Positions 35,401 through 50,400 of a stretch of DNA of 64,000 bases are shown here, piece by piece. The translations under genes and the position numbers were made by a program. Positions within the stretch are counted from its first letter, which is position 1, and each line of letters begins with the position of its first letter. Location of the stretch: positions 13,815,335 to 13,879,334 of the forward strand of contig NC_088297.1 of the NCBI RefSeq assembly GCF_032854445.1, given 5' to 3'. Below the pieces are notes generated by a model. The model was not told the DNA's origin, made no database searches, and saw only the letters and a program-made list of their open reading frames with translations. The DNA is from Liolophura sinensis (taxonomy: Eukaryota; Mollusca; Polyplacophora; Chitonida; Chitonidae).

Positions 35401-38400
35401 TTTACTTTAACACTTATTATAACACATAATACAGACTTTTACAGTTTTTAATAATTAATATGTACACAGTGAATGAGCAATGGAACATCCCAGTTATCAA
35501 CATGAAAAACCTAACATTTTGTTTAACACTAATTCTAATACACACTACCCTAAGTCATGAATTTTGTAGATTGTGGTATTTAGTATGCACACAGCAAATC
35601 AATAATGGAACATTCTCCTCATGGTATGCTGCTCTTTGTATTGTGTGCCAAACCTGAGCTCAATACATCCTGTACTTTTTGGAGTAAAAGAAAGCTAAAA
35701 TCTGAAGTAAGGTTCATCATAGAGGCAACTGAAAACTAAGCATAAAAATACTTTCATTTGTTCTGTCAGATTTTTTTGAGAGTGCTTAAAGGCCTTCAAA
35801 TACTTGAAAACTATGGTGGTCTTCACAAGCCATACTGACGGTATTTAGGAACCCTGACGACACGTCACAATTTTTTCCCGATAATTCACCAAAATTAAGG
35901 AATTTTTGGGAATATTATTTCAAGAATCTTTAATTCATGGGTAAATACAGTTATTCCAACATTCACTGTCGTGATAAGAGTTGGATAAACTTCCCGTGAC
36001 ATCAGAGTTCCTAACCTCTGATAGCATTGTTAATAAAACCCACCTTAGAAGTCAAATATTTGAGCACTCTTTTCACAAAAATCTAAAAAAATAAATGAAA
36101 GTATATTTATGCATAGTCTTAAGGGGTCTACCAAGTGATGCCTACTTTGATTTTTAGAGGTTTTTTCCTTTAAGATACCAAGCCAAACATTCGTTTCACA
36201 TTTTGTTTGGCATTGACGCCCACGCCTTCGCTCTGGGTATGACATAAAGCTATACTTCTACTTTATACACACAAATCACATGAAATGTCCTTTGCATACA
36301 ATTTTTACAAATATCTTTAGAAATTTCTCTATATTCATGTATTAACAATATTACAGGGCCAGCATGGAAGAGCTCCAGGTCCATGAGGTTAGCCACTGTT
36401 CATGACAGTTTCACAATAAAAGGGTGTGTTAAACTCTCATGTAAACTCTGCCAAATTTCACCATAAAAAATTCAAGGATGAGGTAGGTGTCTCGGCGAAC
36501 AAAACAAGGCACTCACATAATCCCTGATCCCTGATCGTCTGATATAGCAATCAGAATAGAGATGAAAGCATATTTTAATCTGACTGCTCTTTAATTCCGT
36601 ACTTAATTCTTTTTCAGCGGTTTGACAGCAGTGACTTTTACGCAAACCGGTGTGTCTGGAGTGACAATCCCCTGTATGTTTAGTCATGGTTGTGTGAACA
36701 TCTACCAAAGACCCACCCTATTTCTTCTAATTTTCTGGTCTGCTCTTTTCAACAAGTACCTTTAACAAAGTTGCACAGTTTCTCTTTTTTGACACAGTAG
36801 GTCCATCCAAAGAATCATACATGTCTTTACTTTTCCAAATAAAGTACGAAAAAAGGCTAATTTCTTGATTTTAGCACTGCTGACAGTTGCCCTAATTTAC
36901 CAAATATATAAACTTCATTTTGTTTTCTCCTCTAAGAAGTCCCCATGTAGGGATACAATTCTTACACACTGTTCAACCTACAGTGTACATTAAAGGGGCA
37001 ATGAACGGCTTACAAGCCCATTGTTTAGCAGATGTCGGACAACTTTTACCAGGTTTATGGGTTTGGAAATTTTCTCATCTACCAAAAGCTTTCTGTAACA
37101 TATAGGGCTACAATTTTTGTGAATAGAGCCACATACAGAGTACACATACGGGAGAAAAAAAAAAGGCTATTGGCAGAGATTGTCATGTAGCACTAGGGTC
37201 CCAGGACAAAGGCTGATGTAAGTGTGCCTTCCCAAAGACTACAACAGACTGTTTAAATCATCCACAACCATTGGTGCCAGCTAAGCATTTGCTCAGCCAA
37301 TCATGCTGTTACAAAAGTCACAACAGTACACGGACAGTCAAATGCGGTTTGTGATTTGCTGCAAGCTGGTGCACAAACTTCTCAAAAGGCAGTGGCAGTC
37401 TTTACATTGATGTTGCCTGTATGCATATTATAAATATAGTGGAAACTTCCATATCTTGAGTATTACACTTGAATCCCCCATACATACCCTATTAGTTCTC
37501 ATGGTTTGGTCCAATGTGAACTGGTTAAGCGAGTTTTGGTCACATGTTCCCATTCTAAGGCTGCATTGAATTTCTAATTCTCTGTGCCATATGGCTTTCC
37601 CGAAGGACCAAACCTGCATGTTATATGGATAATTGCTAGGTAGGTTGCATCGCATATGTTTCAAGTAATATTTTTTTGTCATTGAATTAATGAATAGAAA
37701 CTTACTTTTATGGTGAGGGTAGATTCATTCAGATTTTTTACATTGTTTGCCTTCAAGGCCCTTTACAATGCGGTCACTGAGTTCGAATCCAGCTCATGCT
37801 GGCTTCCTCACCAGCAACCTGCGGATGGTCCTGGGTTTCCCCCGGGCTCTGCATGGTTTCCTCCCACCATAATGCTGGCCGCTGTCAAATAAGTGAAATA
37901 GTCTTGAGAACGGCATAAAACACCAATCAAATAAATACTGTGAAGTACTAAACTTTCGTGCGGAAATAATTTTTGCGGATTTCGTGGCCAAGAATTTCCT
38001 GCGAAAATTAATTCCAGCGAAAAAAATATCCAATACTGAATCATGTACTACAGGTAGTAGTAATAATGAAGGGAAATCTTCGCCAGGGTGACAGGGGTTG
38101 TGCTAAGAACACCCAACGGGCCAGCTAATTTTTTTAACAGCAGGGAAGGGAAATTATGGTTTAAAGTATACAGGAGATGAAAAAAAAAGCTTAACCTTCC
38201 ATCCAAGTACTTACATTTACACACCATGCTTTAGACTAGGCAAAAAAAAAAAAGAAGCTTACCCTTCTATCTATGTATGAGAGCCCATAATATAGGAGCC
38301 AGATTCCGACACTGACACTCCTCCCCTCCCACCCCTCTTACAATACCTTGCCTTACTTTGTACAGGTGAGCTAAACACACGCCTTGGCACACTCCTTTTT

Positions 38401-41400
38401 CTGTTAAGTGACCAATTTAAAGCACGTTGTTACTGACTGACTGGTTGATTAGGCTACACAATCCTGTGTGGGTATGAAACAGTGAGTTATGTCCCTTGAT
38501 TTTAGAATGTCCCTATCGACACACATTTACACGTTACAACGTGATGTTAATTCATATCAACATAATAGATACATGTCACAACAAAACAGTTCTCATTATG
38601 CATTGTGAAGGTTATATAACCTGGGAGAAAAGAGTTTAACATTTCACCAATTATAAACAAGCCAAGAGAAGGATAAAAGGCTGTTAGTGATTAGCATGCC
38701 ATTAAGATAACATGGCTTCAAACAACCGACCCTATCCTTACTTCCTACACTAAACTTCAGAGGCTAATTCCACAAAGCCATTTCTGACTTTAGTAAAAAC
38801 TTACAACATTTTCACAATGCTTAGTTTTTGGTAATGGAAGTTGAAATTTGAACACATTTGTCTTTAGATAATATTGATGAGGTGGACCATACTTTGATTT
38901 CTGAAGTTGAAAAATAAGCTTTAAGATCGCATTTCAAATTTTGACTTATGTCAGAAATTGCTTTGTGGAATCAAATCCACAAAGTACAGGAGGCCACTCT
39001 GTATTTGATCTAGGTCAGATTAGCTTATTTGCTATCTACCTAAACAAATTTTTTCAGGACAAAACACACAGTAATTCTGGGCAACTTCAAAGACTTAGAT
39101 GAAATCCAAAGGCATAAACTTGCAGGATTATCAACTGATTGCTGTTTTCTCCCCATACCCAACACCTGGATTGAGTGACAGCAGCCCGGTTTATGGGTGG
39201 AGGAACCAGAGTGCCCAGAGTAAACCACCACCCCTAGCCGCTAGCTCCATACCTGGCAAACATCCCTTAATTTATTTGATTGGTGTTTTATGCCGTACTC
39301 AAGAATATTTCACACATATAATAGCAGCCAGCATTATGGGGGGAGGAAACCCATGACCATCCGCAGGTTGCTGGCAGACATTCCCATGTACGGTTGGAGA
39401 GGAAGCCAGCATGAGCTGGACATGAATTCACGACGACAACATTGGTGGGTGGCTCCTGGGTCGTTGGGCCGTGATGGCGTTCTAACCTCCTCAGCCACGG
39501 AGGCCCCCTAAACCACCTCTCATTAGTCTGACACAGAAAAGATTCATGTACAAGGTTCATTGAAGTGTTCAAACTGACCTCTTTCAGACCTGACAGGAGG
39601 CTGTGAACCCTCTTCACAGCCGGCCCCAGGGGTGTCAGGTGAGGCTGGGGTTTGTTACACCAGGGACGGATCTCATTCTCGAAGCTGTATGTGAAGCCTG
39701 TGATGAACTGTCCCAGCTCCTTCAGCATCAACCCCAAGGTAGTGCTGACATGGTTCAGGTCAGAGTTCTGGTCCTCTTTCTGAGGCAACTGAATCACATC
39801 AAACATACATGTTACTAGAGACGGGTCATTCCAGGTCATCTCTGAAAGCTGTTGAAGAAACGTGTTTGGGTTTTGGTGAACTCTTAAAAGATACATGAAA
39901 AGGTAATAGGAAGGGCATAGTTTTACGGAAAATGAAGACATGGAAGACGGAAGACGTGCTAAAAAAAATGAAATTTTTTTTTAAATTTTCATTTTGAGGC
40001 ATATTTTATATTTTTAATAACCCTTTAACTTTATGCAAATTTTTCGTCAGTAGTCAGGGATGATTAGAAATGGCATAATTGATAAATATAAAAGCAAAGC
40101 TGGACCAGCTTAGCAATTCAGGCTTCTCCCCCCCCAACAAAGTTGTTTTCAGGGCTATCACTGCTGACATCATCACAGCAGACTACTTAATTTCCAGACT
40201 GACTGCTTGGCGTTTAGGAAAACTCTAGGTTTAAAGCAATTTTTACCGTCGAAGAAGAAAGTCGAGAACATTTTTGTACTTTTATATGTTGGGCTGTATC
40301 TCAAATTCCACATCAAGAAATAAAAACCAAGCATTTCACATATCCATAGCATATATGAGGAACCTTTGGGCTGACATTTAAGTTATGTAAGTGAGGCTGG
40401 GGAAAGAGACGAGAGAAAATCCTACCACTTTGATGGACAGTGATTTGAAGCCGGATGTCACCAAGCCCCTGGCCGCATATTATTCATTGAGTAAATAGAT
40501 TGCACTTTCAGCTATACCCTAAGTGACCTAAAATTTCTCTGATAAACGTGCACTTTTAGAGGCCAACAAATGTCACAAAATATTAATTTTGGTGCTGAAG
40601 TTTAGAATTTTCCAGTAGAAATAACATCCCATGTTCCAAGCAAACCTCAAAACAACTTTCTAAAATCAATAGAACACCCTGAATCAGGAAAAATGGACAA
40701 AATGGTCATGGACAAAATTCATGGTCATTTAGGGGTCTCCATTGATCGTTGCATTATTAAACTGACACTAAATGTAAATGACCTAAAATTTTGTCCATGA
40801 TTGTTAATCTTGTTCCTTTTTTTTTTTAGGTATGTGTTTCTGAGGTTCATTTAGAAAGAAGGGTGATGTGCTACTGGAAAAATACCAGCATCACCATCAA
40901 AAGTAATATTTTATTACATTTATTTGCCACTAAAAATGGCAAATTTTTTAAGTTAAAAACTTCACTTTTAACAAGCGCTAAATTTTTGAAATACCCTAAT
41001 TCTTCTAAAGCAGACTGTAGAACATTACATTTCTTTACCAGCCTTTAGGGAAAAGTAAAGATATGAGTACGTTGTTCATCAGATGGTCTAACCACGGGAG
41101 AAAAAAAAAAAGAAACTCTATATTCCTGCTAGAATTACACATATACTGGCTAAAATGAGCAGACTAGATGTCCCAAATTTTAGAAGAAATTGGGTAAAAG
41201 GCTAAGCACTTCATGAGTGCAATTCAGAAGAAAAGATATCACCTCTTCCAGCAGTTCTTGTAGAATTTCTCTCTGTCTTGTTAGCTGACCCATCAGATCG
41301 GAGTAACTCTCAGACAACTGCTTGACATCTGGTAGAGGAGGTCTGGAGATGCACACAAAGTCAAAGTTCAATACCGGTACCAGATTTTCTGTACTTAAGA

Positions 41401-44400
41401 TTGATTTTTGGTTTAATGCCATACTCAAGAATTTTTTCACTTACATGTAAATTACACAATGTTGGTCAGTCTCATGAGTGGAGGAAACAGGATTGCCTGG
41501 CGTAAAACACCAACCTCTGGCAAGTTATTGATGAGGGGCCTCCAGGCAGTTAGCGTGCTAGTGCAGAAGATTGAGCCAGGAGCCTCTCACCAATGTGGTT
41601 GCTATGAGGTCAAGTCCAACTCATGCTGGCTCCCTCTCTGTTCATATGCGGGAAGTTATGCCAGCAACCTGCAGAGGATCATGGGTTCCCCGAGCCCATC
41701 CCCACCCCCCCACCCCCAACCACCGAGTTCTGCATGATTTCCTCTCACCTTACTGGAAGTGAAATAATTGTGCACATTTGACAAACAGGTTTACAAATAA
41801 TACTGACAGATAAAAACTGGTCTAATAAACATTAAACTGTGCAATTAGTCAAACGAGCATCATCGACTGCTAATGTTCACCCAGGCCCCATAAGCAGCGT
41901 CCAAAGCCGGCGGTCTGAACCCACACCTCATGTTTCCTCGCAATTGATCATGTTGATATGCAATACCTCTCATCACTGACCTTCATCAGGTACCTGGCAA
42001 ACCTTTTGCTGTTAAAACAGAGGAACCTGGGTTCAAACACGCAACTTCATGGGTCAAGGAGCTTCCTCATAAGCCAGTTATTTAACCATCAGAGCTCGCA
42101 AGACCTCACACATATCTGAATACCACAACTGTAAAATGTGTATAGTATCTTCTTTTTCTTCATAAATATATTTTTTTCAATGGTAACATCTTTGAATGAA
42201 ATTTAAAAGTTGCTTATTGATCAAATACATACACAAATTTATTTATTTACTCTATTTGACTGGTGTTTTATGCCCAACTCAAGAATATTTCACTTATATG
42301 ATGGCGGACAGCATTATGGTGGGAGGAAACCAGGCACAGCCTGGGGGAAACCCACAACCATCTGAAGGTTGCTGACAGACCTTCCCACCTATGGCCAGAG
42401 AGGAAGCCAGCATGAGCTGGACTTGAACTAACAGCGACCGCATTGGTGAGAGGCTCCTGGGTAATTGCTCTGTGCTGGTGTGCTAAGCTCCCCCGGCCAG
42501 GAGTCCCCACATACACAAACTGCCTATTTGACCTATGAAGCAGCAGTCAAAATACAGACAGCCGGATTCAAACATGCGAGTGAGTGAGTGAGTGCTTGGG
42601 GTTTAACGTCGTACTCAACAATTTTTCAGTCATATGACGACGAAGGAATCATAAGGGTGCATGTAGGTGTAATGTGCCTCCTTGTCGCAGGACGGATTTC
42701 CACCGCTCTTTTATTTAGTGCTGCTTCACTGAGACGACTTACCGAAGGCAAGTAAGCCGCGACGCCCGAGCCATTATACTGATATGGGTCAACCAGTCAT
42801 TGCACTATCCCCTTCATGCTGAAGGCCAAGCGAGGAAGTTACAACTTCCTCTTTTAAAGTCTCAGGTGTGACTCGATCAAGGATTGATCCTGGATCTACC
42901 GGTCCCGAAGCGGACGCTCTACAAACTGTGCTATCCAGGCCGGTATTCAAACATGCAACCATTACTGGTCACAGGCCTGAAAATCACCGCAAGCCAGAGA
43001 TTTAACCAGCTGAGGTTTTAAAATGAATTTTTGAAATGTTCCTTACTTGTCTTTGGTGAACCCTCTTTCCACCCAGGATCGCTCTAGCTTGTGAGCAAGG
43101 TCCGGTGGCAGGAGTGTGATGGCAGGGTGGAACAGCGTGGTCATCCTCTCCTGAGTGACCAGTCTCTCCAGATACACAGAGTCCTGTGTGAACTGCTCCT
43201 CCAGGCTCCAACTGTCACTGTAAGAGACATCACATAATCAGACATGTGCACCCTAACTAAGCACTCTGTACAGTCCTGAGCGAACTGCTCCCCTGGGCTC
43301 TAGCTGTCACTGTAAACATGGTAACAGCCAAATAAGGGTGCTTGAATCTGTAAGGGATGAAATTTCATCAAGTTTTCTTTGATGTTTACTTCACACTCTG
43401 ATTCTCTATTTTCTTTAGCTTTCCGTTCAGTTAAAGATGAAAACCAAATTCAAATAATAAATATCTTAAAACTGACAAACATTGAACTTGCTGTGAAGCA
43501 AAGGCAGTTGGTTCACAACATTTCCTGACTAGGTGGAGTAACTCACTGAGAAACACTACCTTCTGTAAATAGACAAGCCTCTGTTAAATGTTGATGTTTA
43601 CTGCCTCCTGCTAAAAATTTATCTAAAAAACTGTACGCGACTGCTTTTGAAGACCTCTGCCCAAGCTGGCAGTGTGGACCTTATGTACATGTATATGTTA
43701 CTAAAATTAACAGCCTCAATTACCCCACCGGGTTGCTCCCAGGGGGAGAGGTTTATAAACATATTTCAGCAGGTTTGCTTCAGAGCCATCAAGATAAAAT
43801 TTCAAATTACATTTTCACAGGGGTATTATGATTTCTAAAATTTTCTCGAAAGTAGGCTGATCTATTCACATCTGGCTGAAGACAGGACAATTCTTTGTTC
43901 AGCTTATAGAACTTCAAACATCACTAGCTTACCATTTACTGCCAAGGAGTGCTTGATGCAAAAAGATACCAAATAACAATCGACAATATTTCCGAAAGAT
44001 AAAAAAAATGTATTTTAAATTCAAACAAATGCCTTACTATGCCACTGATCAAAGCAATATCCTCCACACTTAGTCAGTGTGACTCGTATTATAAATTCAT
44101 GAAATTCACTTTTCAACGCTTTGGTAGTGATATTGATATCAGGTTTAATCACTTACCTAACAACTCCTGGCACACTGAAGGACTTTGTCTGCGGATCTTC
44201 GGCTGAGTCAGCAATGCTCACAATGTCCAGCAACTGGTCCAAAAACAACCACTGTTTTGGTCCTGTGGTCACTCCCTATGCAGAGAGAAAAACAAACACA
44301 GCCATGTGTGTGAGACAAAGACTTCCAGAGCCTTTATATATGATAGCCATGGCTTAATAGTGAACACCTTTCTTCATCAACAGTAGCTAGCATTACGGTG

Positions 44401-47400
44401 GGAGGAAACCGGGCTGTGGAACTCACAACCAATCCGCAGGTTGCTGGCAGGCCTTCCAATGTACGACAGGTGATGAAGAATTACAGTATCAAACAATGAC
44501 TTCAGACTTGATGCTTACGATATACACACAATCGTCCAATTTCAACATTTTAAATGTACCAGTTCTTTAGGTATTGACATAAAACACCAATACATGACAA
44601 AAAGGGGGATTACCCTGTAAAATTTTAAAGTGATGGGAATTAAACGGAGTTCAAGCAATTCTGTACATGAATGTAGTTAAATTCACAGATGTGTGCAAAA
44701 AAACCCCTCAAAAACAGGAACCTTGTTACCTTATCACTTTTCATTTATTTTTTTATTTACTTGATGGGTGTTCCATGCCATACTCAAGAATATTTCACTT
44801 ATCCAGTGGCGGCATGCATTTTGGTGGGAGTAAATCGACCATAAGCTGGTTGCTGGCAGACCTTCCCACAGCCAGAGAAGTGGCCTGTTTGAGCTGAACT
44901 ACAACTCGCAGAGAACGCATGGGTGAGATAATCATGAGTCAGGGTGCCGAGATGGTGTGCATGACTCCGAGCTGGCGTGCTTGGCTAAGAGCTGGCGTGC
45001 ATGACTCCGAGCTGGCATGCATGGCTTCGAGCTGGCGCGCATGACTCCAAGCTGGCGTGCATGGCTCTGAGCTGGCGTGCATGGCTCTGAGCTGGCGTGT
45101 AGGACTCCGAGATGGCGTGCAGGACTCCGAGCTGGCGAGCATGGCTCTGAGCTGGCATGCATGGCTCCAAGCTGGCGTGCAGGACTCTGACCTGGCATGC
45201 ATGGCACCTCTCTCTCATCACTTTTTATGTTAAGCCTGAGAAACCAGCTCAAAAGCTGTCAAAAATATTATCTGTACATACAACAATCTGTGAGTGCTTT
45301 ATTACTGATATTAATCAAAGGTACTTGATTCATCCTTTCATCCTGTAAGCTCTGATCTCGGCAACAACCTAGGGCACAACATGAAGAATATCCAGTATCA
45401 AGTTTTACTTAGTTAGCTGTTTGATTTACTTTGTATTTTGATTGTGCTTAATGCCGTATTCAAAAGCATTTCACCAACACAGCAGATTAGAAATTGAAAT
45501 CTTACCCTGACCAAGTCAATGTCATCATAGGAACACAATCCAAGAGCAGAGGCTACTTGTAACAACCCTGGTAAACAACAGAAAAACTCACACTTTAGGA
45601 ACATGATATTATTTTATTTATTTATATATTTATTTACTTATTTGATTAATGTTCTTTATGCCGAACTAAGCCCACGAGACCCTAATCACAAAGAGCTGGA
45701 TTCGAACCCACAGCGATTACAATGGAGTGAGTGAGTGCTTGGGGTTTAATGTCGTACTCAACAATTTTTCAGTCATATGATGATAAAGAAATCCTTAGAA
45801 TGAATACATGTAATGTTCCTCCTTGTTGAAGGGTGGATTTCCACCCCTCTTTTATTTAGTGCTGGTTCACCGAGGCACCTTATCGAAGGCAAGTAAGCAG
45901 AACAAACATTCAAATATTTCCCAACACCAATGTAAACAAAGCCAATGAGTGCCCCAATGCTTCTATTTTTGGGGACAGATATCACAAGTGCTAAAGGCAA
46001 AATATTACCTTTCTTTCCCAGCTTTTTCAAAAAGTAAAGATATGAGCATGCTGATCATTTGACGGACTAACCATTTGATAAAAAAAAAACTAAATATTCC
46101 TGCTACCATTACATGTATACTGGCTAAAATGAGCAAACTAGGTGTCTCAAAAAATTAGAGGAAATAGGATATTCACTTATTTTAATCACAAAAAAAGTAT
46201 TTTTATTTATTCAACCATTGCTTAATGCCATACTAAAGAGTTTTCCCGGTTTTCTCCAACAGTAATGCTGGCCGCCGTCGTATAAGTGAAATATTCTTGA
46301 GTACGGGGTAAAACACCGATGAAATAAATAAATAAATACATAAATTTATAGGCCACCATTTCATTCCTTACTCTGTAGCCTGGAATCCACATGTGTGGTA
46401 ACTGATGAGTACTGAGCATCAAGTACATCACTCACTGCCTGGTCAAACCTAAAATGAGAACAAATACTATTAAAAATCAATTCAGTACTTCACAAATAAT
46501 AAGTGCCTTATTGCTAAACCTGAAATAAGAACAGTAACCAATCCATTTATCATTAACTCACTGACGGTGAATTTTTAAGCACTAAAGCACTTTTTTCTGT
46601 GGAATTCTGCATACAATCATTACGAAAATGATGCTAAAAATGATTTATCTGTATCATTTAAGCTTCAAAACACTGCGCTAATTATTTCTCTACACCTCAT
46701 AGTTCTCTCAGAATGTTTCAAAATATTGGTTGCAAATGTGGTTGAAAAGGCTGAAATTTAACAGAGTAATCGCCTGGTGGGCAGTTTATTGAAGAGGAGA
46801 AAGCACCTTGGTTTAAATGGTACTACATGTACACATACTCTGTAATATCATATCACCACTTTTGCATGGAAAAAAACCATAAAAAATGAAAGTATCATTA
46901 AGTAGCAGATAGAGTATATTTGATATTAATTTATTTATTTATTTCATTGATGTTTTACGACGTACTCAAGAATATTTCGCTTATACAATGGCGATAAGCA
47001 TTATAATGAGAGGCAGAGTGTGGGTGAAACCCATGACCATCTGCAGGTTGCTGACAGACCTTCCCACATATATATTTGATTTTTAACTCTGTCCTCAAGC
47101 ATGTGTGAAGAATATTTCATATATACAGCATGGGCAGAGGTCAGTTCTTGGGCTGGAGAAAACTGAGGGGCCCATAGTACACCAACCACCACTGGCTAGT
47201 TAATGCTAAACTTTCCCACATGCAACGACAGTGACAGACATAATGCATATATATCACCACTGATTGAAGAAAAGAGGTCTCTCTTAAACTTATCATTATG
47301 AGCAATGGAGGCAGGATTCTAAAGGCTTCCTTACGGCCTGGACTGAACAGAAAGAAGTCTTGTGTGTCCATATGACGAAAAACCTAATTTGGATACCAAA

Positions 47401-50400
47401 TAAATACATGGGTGACCATTTAACTCAAGTATACACCATATTTTCTTATAGCTACAAGGATATTCAATTAAAATGCTCACTTTATTTATTTATTTGATTG
47501 GTGTTTTACGCCATACTCAAGAATATTTCACTTATACGACAGCGGCCAGCATTATGGTGGGAGGAAAAAGGGCAGAGCCTGGGGGAAACCCACGACCCAT
47601 CTGCAGGTTGCAGGCAGACCTTCCCACATATGGCTGGAGAGGAAGCCACCACTTGAACTCACAGCAAAAGCATTGGTGAGAGGCTCCTGGGCCATTACGC
47701 TGCGCTAGCGCGCTCACCAACTAAGCTCACTTTAAATTTTCGATTCCAACCCACTTTTGTTGGCTGAACATTCACAGGTAAAATTTTATCATAGCACAAT
47801 TCACTGCAATTTTCTTGTTGAGAAAGATCTCTGATATTACATCCATATTGTTCAGATCACAATCTGGACAAGCAAGAAGTTCAAAGGTCAAATATGCCTT
47901 ATGTGTACTCACACTGAAACAAATTCTGAAATATTTAGCCAACATATATTAATACATGTATATAGGTCACAGTAAAAAAGAATTGGAAATAAAATGATTT
48001 AAAAATAAATACTCTGGGCGAGATAATGAGTCATTTTCAAACATGATAAATGTGAATTAAAAGAAAATTCTTTTTTCAAATGCCACATTCATGTAATCCT
48101 GTATGCATTTTAAAAGAAAAGACATTTAATTACACCTTGTGTATTACATATATGTATTGATAATAAATCCGACATAAAATTTTTCAAAAGTACCTTTTTG
48201 TGACATTACCTTTATAATACCAAAAAATCACATTTTTCAGTAAGCAAAATCGTGTGCCTTGAGAAAATTGTAAGGGCCGCCACCTTATCAACCTTAACCA
48301 GTCAGATTTATTTGACCAGACGTACCTTGAAAACAGCCAATGAAGAATTCTTATCCTCGACTCCCCAGGCTTAAGGAGAAGCTGTGAAATCCAGGACTCA
48401 TCAACATCAGATGTGTACGGGCACTCCAACATCTGCAATAGAAAACTGTTACTGCACATGACTGCAGATAAACTCCCAACACAGAGTCAGGGCTTAATTT
48501 TCTTAAATTCTTTACCACAATCTAAATTCATTCCTGTAGATTTGCTTTAGAGCAATGTGAGAATCTAGTCCAAATCTAATGTCTCCAGGGAGTCTCCATC
48601 AGCCATTAAAGGGAGACAATCAGTTTTCTAAATTGGGGACTGAATGGTGAGGTTTATGTTGTTGTCCTTTGTTTTTCCTTGACCTGCTTCTCAGATGTTC
48701 ACTGTGAAGAGCAGTTTCTTCAGTACACCGACATCACATTAGCAATGTTTAAACAATCGGCACACCAGTAATGTCTGTACTAAAGCTGCCGTGATCAAGT
48801 GGCATTGACGGTCCAAGACGATTCAACAGTTGGATGTACCTTTGGTGATGCCTATACATGACTCTCTCTTGCAACTCTCTGACACATCTCTAATCACTTC
48901 CTCCAGTCAATAAGGCCTGAACTGGTAACTGGTAAGAACCATATGTTGCATCTTTGAATAAGGTGTTACTGGCCTCAAGCAAATACCAATACATCAGCTC
49001 CCTGAGTCCCCTTTCACCAAAAGTTAATGTTGGAAATTTTTTTCCGCAGAACTTGAACATTTCAAAATCACATGAACTCAAACTCTATCGTCATGGGATC
49101 AAATTCTGTGTTTACTTCAGCGAGCTGTGACATAAAAATAACCTTACTAATAGAGCGATTTGTCAAAATTTGTCCCAATAAAATCACCAAGGTAATGTGT
49201 AGTCACTGTGGCAGACAGCCTGGGTGAAAGGGAACTAACAGATCTGGACTTTCATGAGGCCTGCAGCACCTTATTCAAAGATGCTTTCACCCTGGAAAGA
49301 TTATACCAGTCAAACAGTGAATACTTTCTCCAATGCATTTCTCCCAGGGATAGGAGACTGTACCATCAGGTACCAGCTAGTGCACACTTGGATGTTAAAC
49401 CATCATGGGATGTCAAAAGCACCTGACCTGGACAACGTAGAGCAAGCCTTTCAGGCGCCAAGAGTTTAAACGTGGCTGGCGTCATATCCTCTAACACACG
49501 ATTTCTTTATATGATTAGTGTTTTATGCTGTACTCAAGAATATTTCACTTATACGATGGCGGTCTAACATACGATCAAACAACAATATAAATTTGACTGT
49601 TTAATAATCCCTATTGTTTTTGTTTAATCCCATTACTCTGCCTAGAGCTGCCACACTAACAAATATTTTCAAAACTTTTTCATGTCAGCTTAATTCATTA
49701 TACTTTGTCAATTTCCATTTTTTTTCTTTGGCCTGGTTAGTTCTTTTAAAGCTGTATTTGTGTCAAACAACTTTTTGTAAAACTCAAACCCCATGAAAAC
49801 ATTTCCAAATGCAAGGCAATCTGATCAAGGAAATACTAATTATGCCATCCATGCTCTCATTCAATTGGCTGTATGTCAGTATGCTAGTTCTATGTTTTCC
49901 AGATAGAGTTAGCCCCAAAAGACTACAACTGATTTTACTGTCCAAGCATTGTTGGCATCTTGGTGATAACAGGGTTAATTAAGGTCTGGGCCGATTTCTT
50001 TGTAATCAAATAAGTCTTGCATAAATAGAAGACACCAACCTGCTTTCCACACCGACCACACCAACACCGTATGGTCCTACTAACTTTAGAATAGATTTTA
50101 TCATAGCCATGAAGGCTTCGACAGCGCACACTCCTGGACTGCTTATGAGATTAAGGGATTTGGCTCTCATAAGCGGCACAGACCATACATGTATATATCT
50201 TCTGTTCTATTGTTGACACTTATTTCTCAACTTGTTAGAATTTATATTTAAACCCATTTATGTTTTTGGTGCCATTCACTTGATAACGATGCTACATGGA
50301 AACGTTGTGTTAATAAACCAAGAAGTAGTATATCTATAAGAATGCCTTGTTCAGTGAATATATCCATAAGAATGCCTTGTTGAGTGTACTTTCATTCCAA

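Noticed and set aside
44932..45252. Three overlapping open frames on the minus strand
   Set aside because: All arise from a 20-bp minisatellite; the peptides are repeats of HARQLGVMHASSE type with no start or splice context.
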